Position numbers and translations under genes: made by a program. A model generated the notes under the pieces. It saw only the letters and a list, made by a program, of their open reading frames with translations, ran no database searches and was not told where the DNA came from. A DNA stretch of 64,000 bases from Girardinichthys multiradiatus (taxonomy: Eukaryota; Chordata; Actinopteri; Cyprinodontiformes; Goodeidae), in assembly GCF_021462225.1 (NCBI RefSeq), contig NC_061795.1, positions 3,487,001-3,551,000 on the forward strand, read 5' to 3'. This document shows, one piece after another, positions 43,571 to 54,290 of the stretch (position 1 is the stretch's first letter; each line of letters opens with the position of its first letter).

Positions 43571-45109
43571 AAGGGATGCCAGTGCCTTTATATCTTGCTT
43601 TTTAGATTTAATCAATTTTATACAGCATAAAGTACAAACACATTTGTTTTGTTCATAAAAGGGATATAAATAAAGAATGTGCCACTAACAGAACTATACA
43701 TTAATATTATGATTGCCATTTAAAAAGTGACATTTTTGACATTATTTTTTATCTATTTGCACAAACTTGTGTCCAGGGGCAGGGATTACGTTGTGTCTTT
43801 CCAGATCACAATAGCCTTCAGGAAATGCGACCATGAAAGGGACAAAGCATTTTGGATGGATTACACAGAAAGATAGTCTAATCTTCCCCATCTCACACAC
43901 ATTCCAAACGGGCCAAAAGAAGAAAGTGATTATTTTGCCATAAGTCCACTGAGTTTTATAGATACATTCGTTTGTATTGCTTGATTATACCAGCAACTAG
44001 CTATGGGCTATGTTAATGAATAATAAACTGAATAAAAGTGAACTGGGCCAGTTTACATGTTAGCGTCGAGAATTCTGCCTTTGAGTACAGCTTCGCCAAA
44101 TAGGCTCTGCAGTTTACCTAATGGGCTTTTCTACAAATAAAAAAAAAAAAATCATAATTAACATTAACTGTTTCTGAATAACTCAGATACTATCATTATT
44201 TTACATGAAAACAAAAAATTACTCCCTCTAATGAAGGTTGTTTTTATATTTGTTGTTATTGTTGATGATGATGATCCTGAATATATTTTTTTTGCATTTA
44301 ATCAGCTTTCTGTAACAAGTGATGAAACTCTAGTTACAGGCATCTCTTTCAACGGAGATTTCAAAACTTTTCACGTTTCATTTTTGACCTGTATAAGCGA
44401 TGCTTGTTTGTTATCTTTAAAATACTTCTTACATTTTCACTTTAAGATGTGCTATTTTACAACAAATTCCGGTAAGTTTTACAATTGGCACTTAAAAAAA
44501 AAAAAAAAACTAAGGTTAATATTATTTTCACAAAATCTATTTATTATTTAGTTTGAATCCTTTGACCTTAAACCCATAATACAATACCTATACATTTTAT
44601 GATATTTAATTTAAAGACAGCATACCCCTAATATTTTAAACAGAAAGTTACTCTAATCTTAGCATTTAATTGCAGTAGGAGATAATAGTTAGCTTTTGTC
44701 ATGGGCTTGCTAGCCATCATTGCTAAAAACCCTGCTTGATCCAACAGGAGATGCAAAGAGACTTGTTTACTTCAGATAAAATATTGTATGACAAAATATT
44801 GTACTGGTGATAATCTCTTTGCAGAACCCTGAACCTTGTCCACTTGGGAGTTGCCTTTGTTGAGCTATTTTAGCATTGCAGTTATTTATCATTTCAAATT
44901 ATGGAAGGGCTGGTCATAATTGATATGATTGAATTGTCATGCATGTATGAATGAAACAAACTCTACTGGGATATTAATGGCAGATCCTGGCAGCACAGCT
45001 TCCATTTTTGTTCTTGTTTTAGGTGAGGTTGTGGGTACAGTGATTGCTTGATTACATGGCAAGTTTTCAAATGTTATTTACATAATTTAAAAACTGTATT
45101 TTGGTGCAT
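43571..45109. other. Unassigned AT-rich stretch
   Basis: The frame at 44231-44551 is open but low-complexity near both ends and ends in a Lys run coded by an A tract. I do not regard it as a gene. No other feature was recognised. Confidence 0.45.
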
Positions 45110-45235
45110 TTTACTCAGGTTAGTTGTATCTGATATTAACATTTGTTTGATCATCTGAAATGTTTAGCAGTGACAAAAAAAGGCAAAAACAGACTAAATT
45201 CGTTTGGATGCAAATCCCTTTTTACAACACTGTAA
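45110..45235 (+). mobile_element. Tc1 terminal relic
   Basis: The order ttgatcatctgaaatgttta, gtgacaaaaaaaggcaaaaa and cctttttacaacactgtaaa fits the 3' end of a fish Tc1 family that ends in a CACTGTA-type repeat. The rest of the element is not recognisable. Confidence 0.5.
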
Positions 45236-45324
45236 ATTGTCATTAAAGACCTAGAAAGTCATGCTTGGTTAGCTTATTTCATTAACTTTTTATCCACAGT
45301 TAGATGTGCATTGGCCTCTTTATG

Positions 45325-45530
45325 TATGGAGGACCGTTCCAGCTATAATTAAGAATAAATACAAAAATAAATAAATTATGAAAGAAAATACTTAGAAATC
45401 TAAATTAGTGTGCCATCAAATGCAAAAAATAATAAAAATAAGATATTTATTCAATTATTGATTAATTCATCAGATATAAATATACATATTTTTTATTTTA
45501 ATCCACTATTTTTATTTAAACCATATATAA
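45325..45530 (+). repeat. Left arm of a diverged inverted repeat (right arm 48310-48545)
   Basis: The order atggaggacc, taattaagaataaatacaaa, aataaataaatta, taaattagtg, tttattcaatta and ttttaatccactatttttat is found again, reverse-complemented, at 48545-48310. The identity is about 80% by eye. The arms bracket the pogo element and a LINE fragment. They may be two copies of one short AT-rich transposon. Confidence 0.7.
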
Positions 45531-46207
45531 ACTGAACTCTTAATCAGGACAGAAATCACCCTTGAATGACAGTTTACTTTAAAAAGGTTAATATGTTGAA
45601 TAATATTAGCCATATTTACTAGGATTTATTTTTGAAAAATGTATATCTTAATATTATTCCGAAAGTATCATTGTAAATGTTTAAAGATGCTAATTTAATG
45701 TAGAAGTTATTGGGGTATGTTTACCCTAGTTTGTGAAAAGTCCGTCATCGAGTGATGCTTTTATTTTGAAAGGTCGTCCGAAAACGTGACTTCCTCTTAC
45801 TGCTTCCACGAACTGAAGTATTCTCTCCGTTACAGTCAACAGGACACCGTAAACTATACCGACTAACAGCTCTATCTACCACCAAATACACAATGCCCCT
45901 GACTTCTTTAGCAACATGACAGAAGTTAAGTTTCAGCTAGCTCCTTTTCTGAACCAGGCAGCCATAATGAGGCTCTACTGCTACTTCCTAGAGGTTTGAC
46001 CTATGAGGCGGTGATGCTGGTCCAATGACCGCACCCCTCCGTCTCAGTCCCGCCCCTCTTGTAATTACAAATAAATGGGTTCAGGGACATCCGTTGGGTA
46101 AAAAAATACAACAGGGGTATATTAGAGGGGAAAATATATGAGTTCTTAACAAATAAGGACAGTAAAATATATATTTTAAATAATATATCTGTAAGGAAAA
46201 AAAAAAC

Positions 46208-47432
46208 ATACCGTATTTTCCGCACTATAAGGATCACTTAAAAACCTTTAATTTTCTCAAAAAATGACAGTGCGCCTTGTAATCCGGAGCGCCTTATATA
46301 TGGATCAATTGGTTAATTCATACTGGTTGTACACGGCGCTCTGTCAAAATGTTTCAGTACAACTGGTAAACTACAAAGCCGCACCGCTTGCAGCATTACG
46401 GATACCATAGTCAGGGGCGTCACCGAAGTAATAGCGGTAAACACCTGTACTGTGCTTACTCATAGTCTAACACCACTTGTGTGTGTATAACGACCCCAAA
46501 ATGGCACCTTTCAAGAGACACGCTTACAATGCTGAGTTCAAACTCAAGGCTGTCAGCTACGCAGTCGAACATGGTAATAGAGCAGCAGCGAGAGAATTCA
46601 ACATTAATGAATCAATGGTACGGAAGTGGAGGAAGCAAGACGATGACCTGTGCCAAGTAAACAAGACTAAAAAGAGTTTCTGAGGGAATAAAGCGAGATG
46701 GCCACAGTTAGAGGACAAACTCGAACAGTGGGTTGTTGAACAGAGAGCAGCAAGTAGAAGCGTCTCTACAGTCACTGTTCGTATGAAGGCAAAAGCGCTA
46801 GTACAGGACATGAACATTAATGAATTTCAAGGCGGTCCTTCTTGGTGTTTTCGTTTTATGAAAAGACGTAATCTCTCCATCCGCACACGAACTACCGTCT
46901 CGCAGCAACTGCCAAAAGATTACCAAGAAAAGCTGGCCACGTTCCGCGCATACTGCAAAAACAAGATCACTGAAAAGAAGATCCGGCCAGAGCACATCAC
47001 CAACATGGACGAGGTTCCACTCACCTTTGATATTCCCGTGAACCGCACTGTGGAGAAAACGGGGACCAGTACGGTGTCTATACGCACCACAGGGAATGAG
47101 AAGTCATCCTTCACTGTAGTTCTCGCCTGCCAGGCTAATGGCCAGAAACTTCCACCCATGGTTATTTTTAAGAGGAAGACCTTGCCAAAACAAAACTTTC
47201 CAGCTGGCGTCGTCATCAAAGCTAACTCAAAGGGATGGATGGATGAGAACATGATGAGTGAATGGCTGAGAGAAATTTACGTCAAGAGACCGGGTGGCTT
47301 TTTTCACACAGCTCCGTCCCTATTGATTAATGACTCCATGCGCGCCCATATCACCGATGGTGTCACAAAACAAGTGAAGAAAACTAATTCGGAGCTTGCA
47401 GTCATTCCGGGTGGATTAACTAAAGAACTCCA
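46208..47432 (+). mobile_element. pogo/Tigger-like element, 3' truncated
   Basis: The left end taccgtattttccgcactat is the terminal repeat of a well-known pogo-like family. The gene follows from 46501. The right end is absent: sequence changes at about 47432 into minus-strand LINE sequence. Confidence 0.88.
46501..47432 (+). pseudogene. pogo-like transposase, one internal stop, C-terminus lost
   Basis: The N-terminal helix-turn-helix (MAPFKRHAYNAEFKLKAVSY, AREFNINESMVRKWR) is followed by a TGA near 46681, then by the second DNA-binding part (GGPSWCFRFMKRRNLSIRTR) and the DDE domain with ITNMDEVPLTFD (first Asp) and LLINDSMRAHITD (second Asp). The frame ends at GLTKELQ, before the third acidic residue, where LINE sequence begins. 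Therefore it is inactive. The rest of the frame is well preserved, suggesting recent loss. Confidence 0.9.
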
Positions 47433-48300
47433 AGGTATTTATACTCCTCCACCACCTCCACTTCTTCTCCCATGATGGAAATAGTTTTTGACTTATTCCT
47501 GTTTCTCTTAAAATCTACAATCATCTCCCTTGTTTTAGTCACGTTCAAAATGAGATGATTGTTTCCACACCATGCCACAAAGCGGTCCACCACCTTCCTG
47601 TACTTAGCTTCTTGTCCATCTCTGATCCACCCCACGACTGCAGAATCATCCGAGTATTTCTGCAGATGACAGGAGTCTGTCTTGTACTGGAAGTCTAAGG
47701 TGTACAGAGTGAAAAGGAATGGTGAGAGTACAGTCCCCTGTGGTGCTCCTGTGCTGCTGACTACCTGGTTAGACTCACAACCCTTCAGTCTCACAAACTG
47801 TGGTCTGTTTGTCAGGTAGTCGTTGGTCCAGGAGATTGTTGAGGCCTCCACCTGAGTCTTCTGGAGTTTCTGACAAAGCAAATCAGGTTGGATTGTATTA
47901 AATGCATGGGAGAAATCAAAGAACATGATCCTCACAGTGCTGCTGGCTTTGTCCAGATGACAGTGGGTTCGTTGAAGCAGGTGTATGATGGCATCTTCAA
48001 CTCCAACTCCACAGCGATAAGCAAACCGAAGGGGGTCCTGATGGTTTACTGTTTGCTTACTCGGGTGGGCCAACAGGAGTCTCTCTAGGACCTTCATGAT
48101 GTGAGATGTCATGGCAACAGGTCTATAGTCATTGAGGACTGATGGGTGAGTTTTCTTTGGTACGGGAATAAGACAGGAGGTCTTCCACAACACCAGAACC
48201 TTCTTCTGGGCCAGGCTAAGGTTGAAGAGGTGCTGCAGAATCCCACAGAGCTGCTCTGCACAGACCTTCAGGACTCTAGGGCTGACATGAGAGTTCCAGG
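47433..48300 (-). mobile_element. LINE reverse-transcriptase fragment, truncated on both sides
   Basis: A long minus-strand frame (48193-47420) reads LIPVPKKTHPSVLNDYRPVA, LRFAYRCGVGVEDAI, MFFDFSHAFNTIQP, STGAPQGTVLSPFLFTLYT, the catalytic KYSDDSAVVGWI (one Asp pair intact) and VVEEYKYLGVL, where it stops at the pogo border. The frame is open throughout, unusual for a LINE relic. The 3' part of the LINE gene and its tail are missing, so the joint with pogo is not a simple target-primed insertion. Confidence 0.88.
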
Positions 48301-48309
48301 AAAGAAAAT

Positions 48310-48545
48310 ATGATTTGAAAATTAGTGGCTTGAATAAAAATAGTGGATTAAAATAGAAATATAATTATTTAGATCTGATAAATTGATCAGTAATTGAATA
48401 AATCCCTCTTTTTATTATTTTGTTGCATTTAATTGCCCACTAATTTATATTTGTAGCTACTTTTTGACAGTAATAATTTTATTGAGTAATTTATTTATTT
48501 TTGTATTTATTCTTAATTATGGCAGTTTTGGTCCTCCATTTTTAT
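48310..48545 (-). repeat. Right arm of the diverged inverted repeat (left arm 45325-45530)
   Basis: Reverse-complement counterpart of 45325-45530. Here the strings tttttgtatttattcttaat and ggtcctccat appear in that order. The arm begins just past the LINE fragment. Confidence 0.7.
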
Positions 48546-49754
48546 AGGAATGACATTTACCTTTTAACCCCGTTTTGATATTTTTTAAACTGAAATTGCC
48601 TTCTCTATGTTTTCTTTAAACCTGCTTGGAGGACGCTGCTTATATTGGCATGTATGAGCACAGGTTCCTTAAAGAGTAAATACTTAGTGTGCCTGAGCGC
48701 ATGGGGAATGTATCAGTGAGTTTGTAAATGTGTATGAGTGAGCATTGCCCTCATGATATCCCAGCCCTTCACAGTTCACTGCTTCATTCCAGCTACTTTC
48801 AATCCTGAGGTGCCAGAGCAGAGCCTTGATTATGCTCTATAACAAACTGAAAAGCAGCCCTCATTTACACTTCAGTCTTTCTGCAGAGAATCATTATCTC
48901 CATGTGTAGCACTGCAGCAAAGGTCAAACCAAATTCCTCAGTCATACACACAGGCAGTGCACTCCAAATGGGTCACAGATACCAGTCTTTTCCACATGTT
49001 CACACCGGACCTGCCATGTTGAGCATTAGAGAAGAAGCTGCCACTATATCTTGAAACATTAGGATGTAGTAATAAAACTCTTGGCTCGCGGTTCTTTAGT
49101 GTTGTGAATTTGGCCTAAAAAATCAAAGCTCAAACCACCATTTTTCTGGATCAGCATTGGTAAGAATATGGCTCTGTGCCATGTATGAATCAGCATAGAA
49201 AGCAGCATGCTGGGAAGGCATTGCTTGCGATTCATTTGACCCAGTGCATCAGGTGCCAAATACACAGGGTGACCTGCTCAGACCTCCTGGCAGACACCCA
49301 CTTTTATCATGATGCGAAAATTTTTTTTGGAGACCAAGTTCAAAACATTGCCTTAAATATAAAATAAAATGCTGTGACATCTTGTAAGCTCTTTGGATTT
49401 TAGACTATGCAACATCAAGCTTGTTATTTTTGGTCGGGTATATTTTAACCTTGCAAATTAGGGGTGGCAGATATGAGGATATTAGCTCATGAATAATAAG
49501 AACATATTTATTATCTGCCAAAGCAGAGAGATCATGATATTGTCTAAATGAAGTAGATCAAGTTCCAGGTATTAAATTTCAGTTGCAGTTCACGTGCATT
49601 GGCAAGATTGGGCATAAAAATTGGTACGTTCATTTTCATTGGCCTAAATGTTTTGTTGTGTTTTTCTTTATGTCTTGTACATAGGAAATTGTGATAAAAT
49701 CATAATATATGTCATTTTTGCCCTTAAAACATTCTTTTTTCTTTGTAGGTCCGA
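48546..49754. other. Unassigned stretch
   Basis: No domain-bearing frame, RNA gene or transposon end recognised. The sequence is of ordinary complexity and could include non-coding conserved DNA, which cannot be told without comparison. Confidence 0.4.
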
Positions 49755-50025
49755 TTCAACAAGACGTGTGAATGATTCTTCAGAGATTTTGCTCCATATT
49801 GACATGATCATTATGCAGTTGCTACAGATTTGTTGACTGCACATCCACCACATAATGATGCTATATTGGATTGAGATCAGGTGCCTGTGGAGACATGAAA
49901 CCAGTTTGACATGATATAAGCTTTGGGAGACTATCCTGCTGGAAGTAACCATCAGAAGATAGGATTACTTTGGTCATAAAGGAATGAATGTGTTTAACAA
50001 CAATACTTAGGTAGGCTGTGGTGCT
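49755..50025 (-). mobile_element. Decayed second copy of the Tc1 family at 40262-41569
   Basis: Segments such as gctccatattgacatgatca, attggattgagatcaggtgc, tatcctgctggaagtaacca and aacaatacttaggtaggctg match 40390-40690 in order and in the same orientation. Ends are missing and the frame is lost. Confidence 0.8.
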
Positions 50026-50549
50026 TAACAATGAAAATATTCTCTACAAAAAAAAAGAATCCAATGTTCGTTTAATGTTTCAAAAATTAAAACAGTCTGT
50101 AAGTCTGGAAATGCATCAGCAAAGGTTTTTCTTAAATGCACTTTCTCTTGAGTTTTGTGAAGAAAATCTAATAACTCTTTACAACTGTTTACACAAATGA
50201 GTTGTTGGAATAATAATACTTCTAAAATAATGATCATATAATATCTTCATTTACTTTAGGTTTTAAAGCGACTACCTTTACCAAGGAACCTGAAGCACAT
50301 TAGCTTTGCATTCAATTGTTGCATTTAAACAGCATGTACATAAATGGGTTTGTATTTGTTGTAGTCAGGTCTTAAATCACACTGCCACTTGGCCAACTTG
50401 TACCAACCTCCTCTCATGTTGTATACTTATATAAATCATTTTGTAGCCATGTACTCTGCCACTGCATATCACTTTGTTTCTCTTGCTAGTAAAGTGCTTT
50501 TCATGAGAAAAATAAGTAAGTCCCCCTTATGATTTAATTTATTTGTAAG

Positions 50550-50870
50550 GAGCACCTCAATAAATTAGAAGCATCGAGCAGTTCATATATTTAAGTGTAA
50601 ATGATTATTGTGACTTGCAGCTATTGAAAACCCAAAATATGTTTTTTTTTTTCAGAAAATTTCAATATTGTATAAGACTGATAGAAAAGTTTTTCAATAC
50701 AGAAATGTTGTATTATAAGCTATGCTGTGGCCTGTATAAAGGGTAGAGCTATCCCCTTTGTCAACACAAACTACAAGGTTGGCATTCAAAGGACTCTTGT
50801 ATCCAAAATAAGGCAAAAGGAGTTCATATGTTACTTGGCCATGATGTACTGTATTAAGGAAACTCATTAT
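50550..50870. mobile_element. Possible Tc1/mariner relic
   Basis: gagcacctcaataaattaga at 50551 resembles the terminal region of a fish Tc1 family, and a decayed tract follows. No transposase motif is readable, so this is a weak call. Confidence 0.3.
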
Positions 50871-52069
50871 GTTCAAATGTCATAGATTTATTTTTAATCC
50901 AGCCTTTAAAGAGATATTTAAAGAGGTTGTGGGTGACATCTGACTAGTTGGAGTGCAGTTCAATCAGCGACTTCCTCTCCACATTAATCTAAGCTAATGT
51001 TAGAGGGGCTGCTAATAAAACATGGATAATGTGGCTCAGTGGGAACACTAAATCTCAGTTCTTGGCTTCATTAATAAGAAATGATTGTAATAAAAAAGAT
51101 AATGTTCATGTAGTGAAAATAAGATTTTAATGAGGAATTGTAAATGTTTGGAGAAAGATAATGGGCTAGACTTCAGGCAGGCAAACCAAATGAGTTTTTT
51201 TCCCCTTCTTTTTCATTTCATTTTCAAGTTCTGGTTGAAGAAAGATGTAGAAAGAATAAGATGCTTGCTTCTCACATGCTTCCAGGGTTTTATTTGTTTG
51301 CTTGAATAAATCATAAGTACTTTCTTCTCATCTCCTTTTTTATATGTAATCAAGCCAAGCCTAAATTATATCATTTCAAAGACCTTTTAACATACCTTCC
51401 AGACAACTTATTGGGAATTTGCATTTGTAATTACTCTCATTTCTTGTCGTGCTTGACTGATTCACAGAGTGGCAATAAACAAATGTCTCCTAGTGCATTG
51501 GAATTGAAATCACAAGGGAAATGTTCCTTTGAATCATCTGATGTTTTGATTGTTTCATAACCAAGTGCTCGACGAGTCAGACCAAACCTTAGTGACTGAT
51601 GTTTACGGGTTTTTTCCCAAGAGAAATGAAATAAAAATTATTCATCAGAAGGTGTTTGTCATGGGAAGGTGTCACTGAACTCTCATTAGGTCACTTAGCT
51701 TCCTCCAGTGCATCAGCTGTTCCCATGAGCAGTTCCACCATTTCAGTGTTAGTCAGTCAAGCAATTTAGCAGGACAGAATGTTGACATAATTGTTGAGTT
51801 TTGTTTTGGTGAATTCTGTTTTTAATCGACATATTTTATTTTGGACATTTACCGACATAAAAAATGAAGTACACCGTCTTCTATGCTTTTATAGTCTATA
51901 AAATATTAGGACAACCCAATAAATATTTAATTCCTTCAAAATAAATGTTTACATATTCAAGTCTAATCTTGTTTTTATTTGTCTCTGGAAATGGAATAGA
52001 TATAATTACAGGTAAATGGCAAATATTAACATTGTTTTATTCATTAAACAAAAGCGATCAACAAAAATA
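50871..52069. other. Unassigned stretch
   Basis: AT-rich, non-repetitive by eye, no coding frame. It could hold regulatory DNA. Nothing is identifiable from one sequence. Confidence 0.4.
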
Positions 52070-52620
52070 TGTTTTCTAACTGAGGAAAGGAACACCTTAG
52101 AGCCCAATAACCTGACACCCTTTTGTAGCCATCTACTGGTCTCTGCCATCAGTCTGAGGAAAGTTTGCCCCAGTCCTGACTTTCTGGCGTAATATTCTTG
52201 AGGGGTTTCTTGCTTGTAAGGTATGTTTGACGTTACCCCAGAGCATCTTCATAAAATCATTTAGATTTACTGGTACATTTTGGGTCACTCACATGATGCA
52301 CAGACTATTTCTGCATTAGCATTCATTCTGTTACAGATACCCTCATATGTTCTTCAAGCACCCTCTGATACATAGCAGAATTTGTGGAAGACTGTAACAT
52401 GATGAGCTGGCCAGGTCCTGAAGCAATGCAACTTGGATGGCATGACGTGAGCATGTTGGCAGTTGTTTGAATGTCTTACACTTTTGAACTCTTTTCTGTA
52501 TACTGGATAGGTTGATTTCAGATTCTTTGAGCCTTCTTTAAATCCCTTACCAGACATGTAGTAAGGGGATTTTCTACTTGAGGTCCTGAATACAACTTCT
52601 TCTGAAGATGACTGGTCCTA
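52070..52620 (-). mobile_element. Probable Tc1-like relic
   Basis: The string catgatgagctggccaggtc followed by ctgaagcaatgcaact resembles the minus-strand reading of a fish Tc1 transposase middle region, and tgccatcagtctgaggaaag plus ccagtcctgactttctggcg fit its C-terminal side. Decay is heavy, and no ends or frame remain. Confidence 0.4.
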
Positions 52621-54149
52621 GGAATAGGTTAAAGAGCTCGGTCTTCCAGAAGGAGAGTCACTGTTGTTCTTCATAAAAAATAGCAATTTAATGTGGTTTA
52701 GGGATCTGTTTGTATTGTTAGAATGCAAAAAATCTTTCGTAGTAAGTGGTTTGGACATGGCTCAGAGGAGGAAAGCCTCGGGATTGACTCAGGATTCAGT
52801 GGAGGTCATATCTCATAACCAGTTTAGATGTGCATCTGTGTTTGACAAGATGATCTGAATTAGGTAACTGCTTAGACTGTCATCTCTGCCACCCTCTGGC
52901 CGATAAGTGGCCAAAGATGAATGGATAAATTAATTCTTTCAGTTTTATTGCCCTGATTATAGATCCATTAAATTCATTTTTGAGCTTCCTGAACTACTTT
53001 AACTCACTGTCTCCTTTTTTGATTGAACCTGAATGAAAGACTGAATGTGAACATTCCATTGAGTAAACAAATAAGTACTATATCATCTGTGAAACATAGG
53101 TTCTGATCACATAGCAGATCTAGTGCTTAATTCCAATTCTGTGATGAGATCAACTTTTATTTGCAAGTGGTTGTTCATATCATACAGTTTATTGCTTTTA
53201 TTTATTCACACATTTATTCATCTGACTCCAGTATGAACAGTCTACAGTGACCTGCATGAGAAGAAGGAGACAGGATGCCACATACAGCAGGTTCTGTTTA
53301 CGGAAGTAATTATGGATGCTACATATGGGTTGAGGCTGCCAGCAGTATCAATCTGCCTTATCAGATGCAGATCAAAATATGCCAAGACTGGAGTACATCT
53401 CTGGATTTCAGTCTCAGTTTTTACTTATCCAAGAATTATATAGACAGAACAGTTATGTGCCTTTTCAGGTCTGTAGATTGCTTGTAGTTATTCTGCCAGA
53501 TATAGGCAGATGACACAACGGCATATTTTTAAAGTAACATGGACAAAGATATCTGAGATGTAAGTTTTTTCTGGTAAAGCCTCCATTTCAGATAACCAGT
53601 TTTTAAACTAAATAATGTACATGGTTATCTGAAGCTAAGAGCCTAATATTAATAAAAAGAAAAATTATTTTTCCTTAGAAAAATATATTGTTGGACCAAT
53701 CAGTAATGTCAATTATGAAAATATGGAATGGAATTATTGACAGCTCAGATCCAAAGTAAACCTATTCCATCATAGTGTGTTATGCAAACAATATTTTAGA
53801 AATCTTTTAAAGTTTTGTTATGTTTTCAATGTTTAGATATTTACATTAAAAGCAATGACCAGGAGGTACCAAAAAATAAATGAATTTCCAGTGTGAAACA
53901 AAGACTGAGAATTAAACATGTAAAGCAATTCCCATTAGAATAACTAGCTAACAGAAAATAAAGCTATGAAAAAAACATACACCTGCTATAGTAGCATATG
54001 CTATAATATATATTTTCTTTTAAAGTACTTTTTATTTCAGACAGTTACATTGACCTTAAATACTTAACACTTTTTTTATTCTTATTCTTATTATTTATGT
54101 TTTTTTGCAGCACTAGTGGCCCTAATTGTCCTTTTTTTGACAGTTAGCT
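52621..54149. other. Unassigned stretch
   Basis: Short frames only. A taagtggccaaagatgaatggat string at about 52906 resembles a LINE 3' tail, but nothing coding precedes it. Confidence 0.4.
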
Positions 54150-54290
54150 AACTGGAAAGTGTTGGGGGGTATGGGGGGCACATGCAGCAAAGGTCAACAA
54201 GCTGGGATTCAAACCCGTGACTGGTGTGTCAAGGACTAAGGTTGCGTGTTTACCCCAGTGTCACCGCCGCTTACCCATTGTTAAATGAAA
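54150..54290 (-). repeat. tRNA-derived SINE-like sequence
   Basis: On the minus strand, cggcggtgacactggggtaa resembles a pol III A-box region and acgggtttgaatcccagctt matches a B-box apart from one change (GGTTTGAATCC). The spacing is about 40 bases, as in a tRNA. There is no foldable acceptor stem, so it is a SINE head or old tRNA-like repeat and not a functional tRNA. Confidence 0.5.

Noticed and set aside
44231..44551. 106-codon plus-strand frame
   Set aside because: Low-complexity and AT-driven, ends in an A-tract Lys run, no domain.
54150..54290. Functional tRNA gene on the minus strand
   Set aside because: A- and B-box-like strings are present, but no acceptor or anticodon stem can be folded. 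It is SINE-like.
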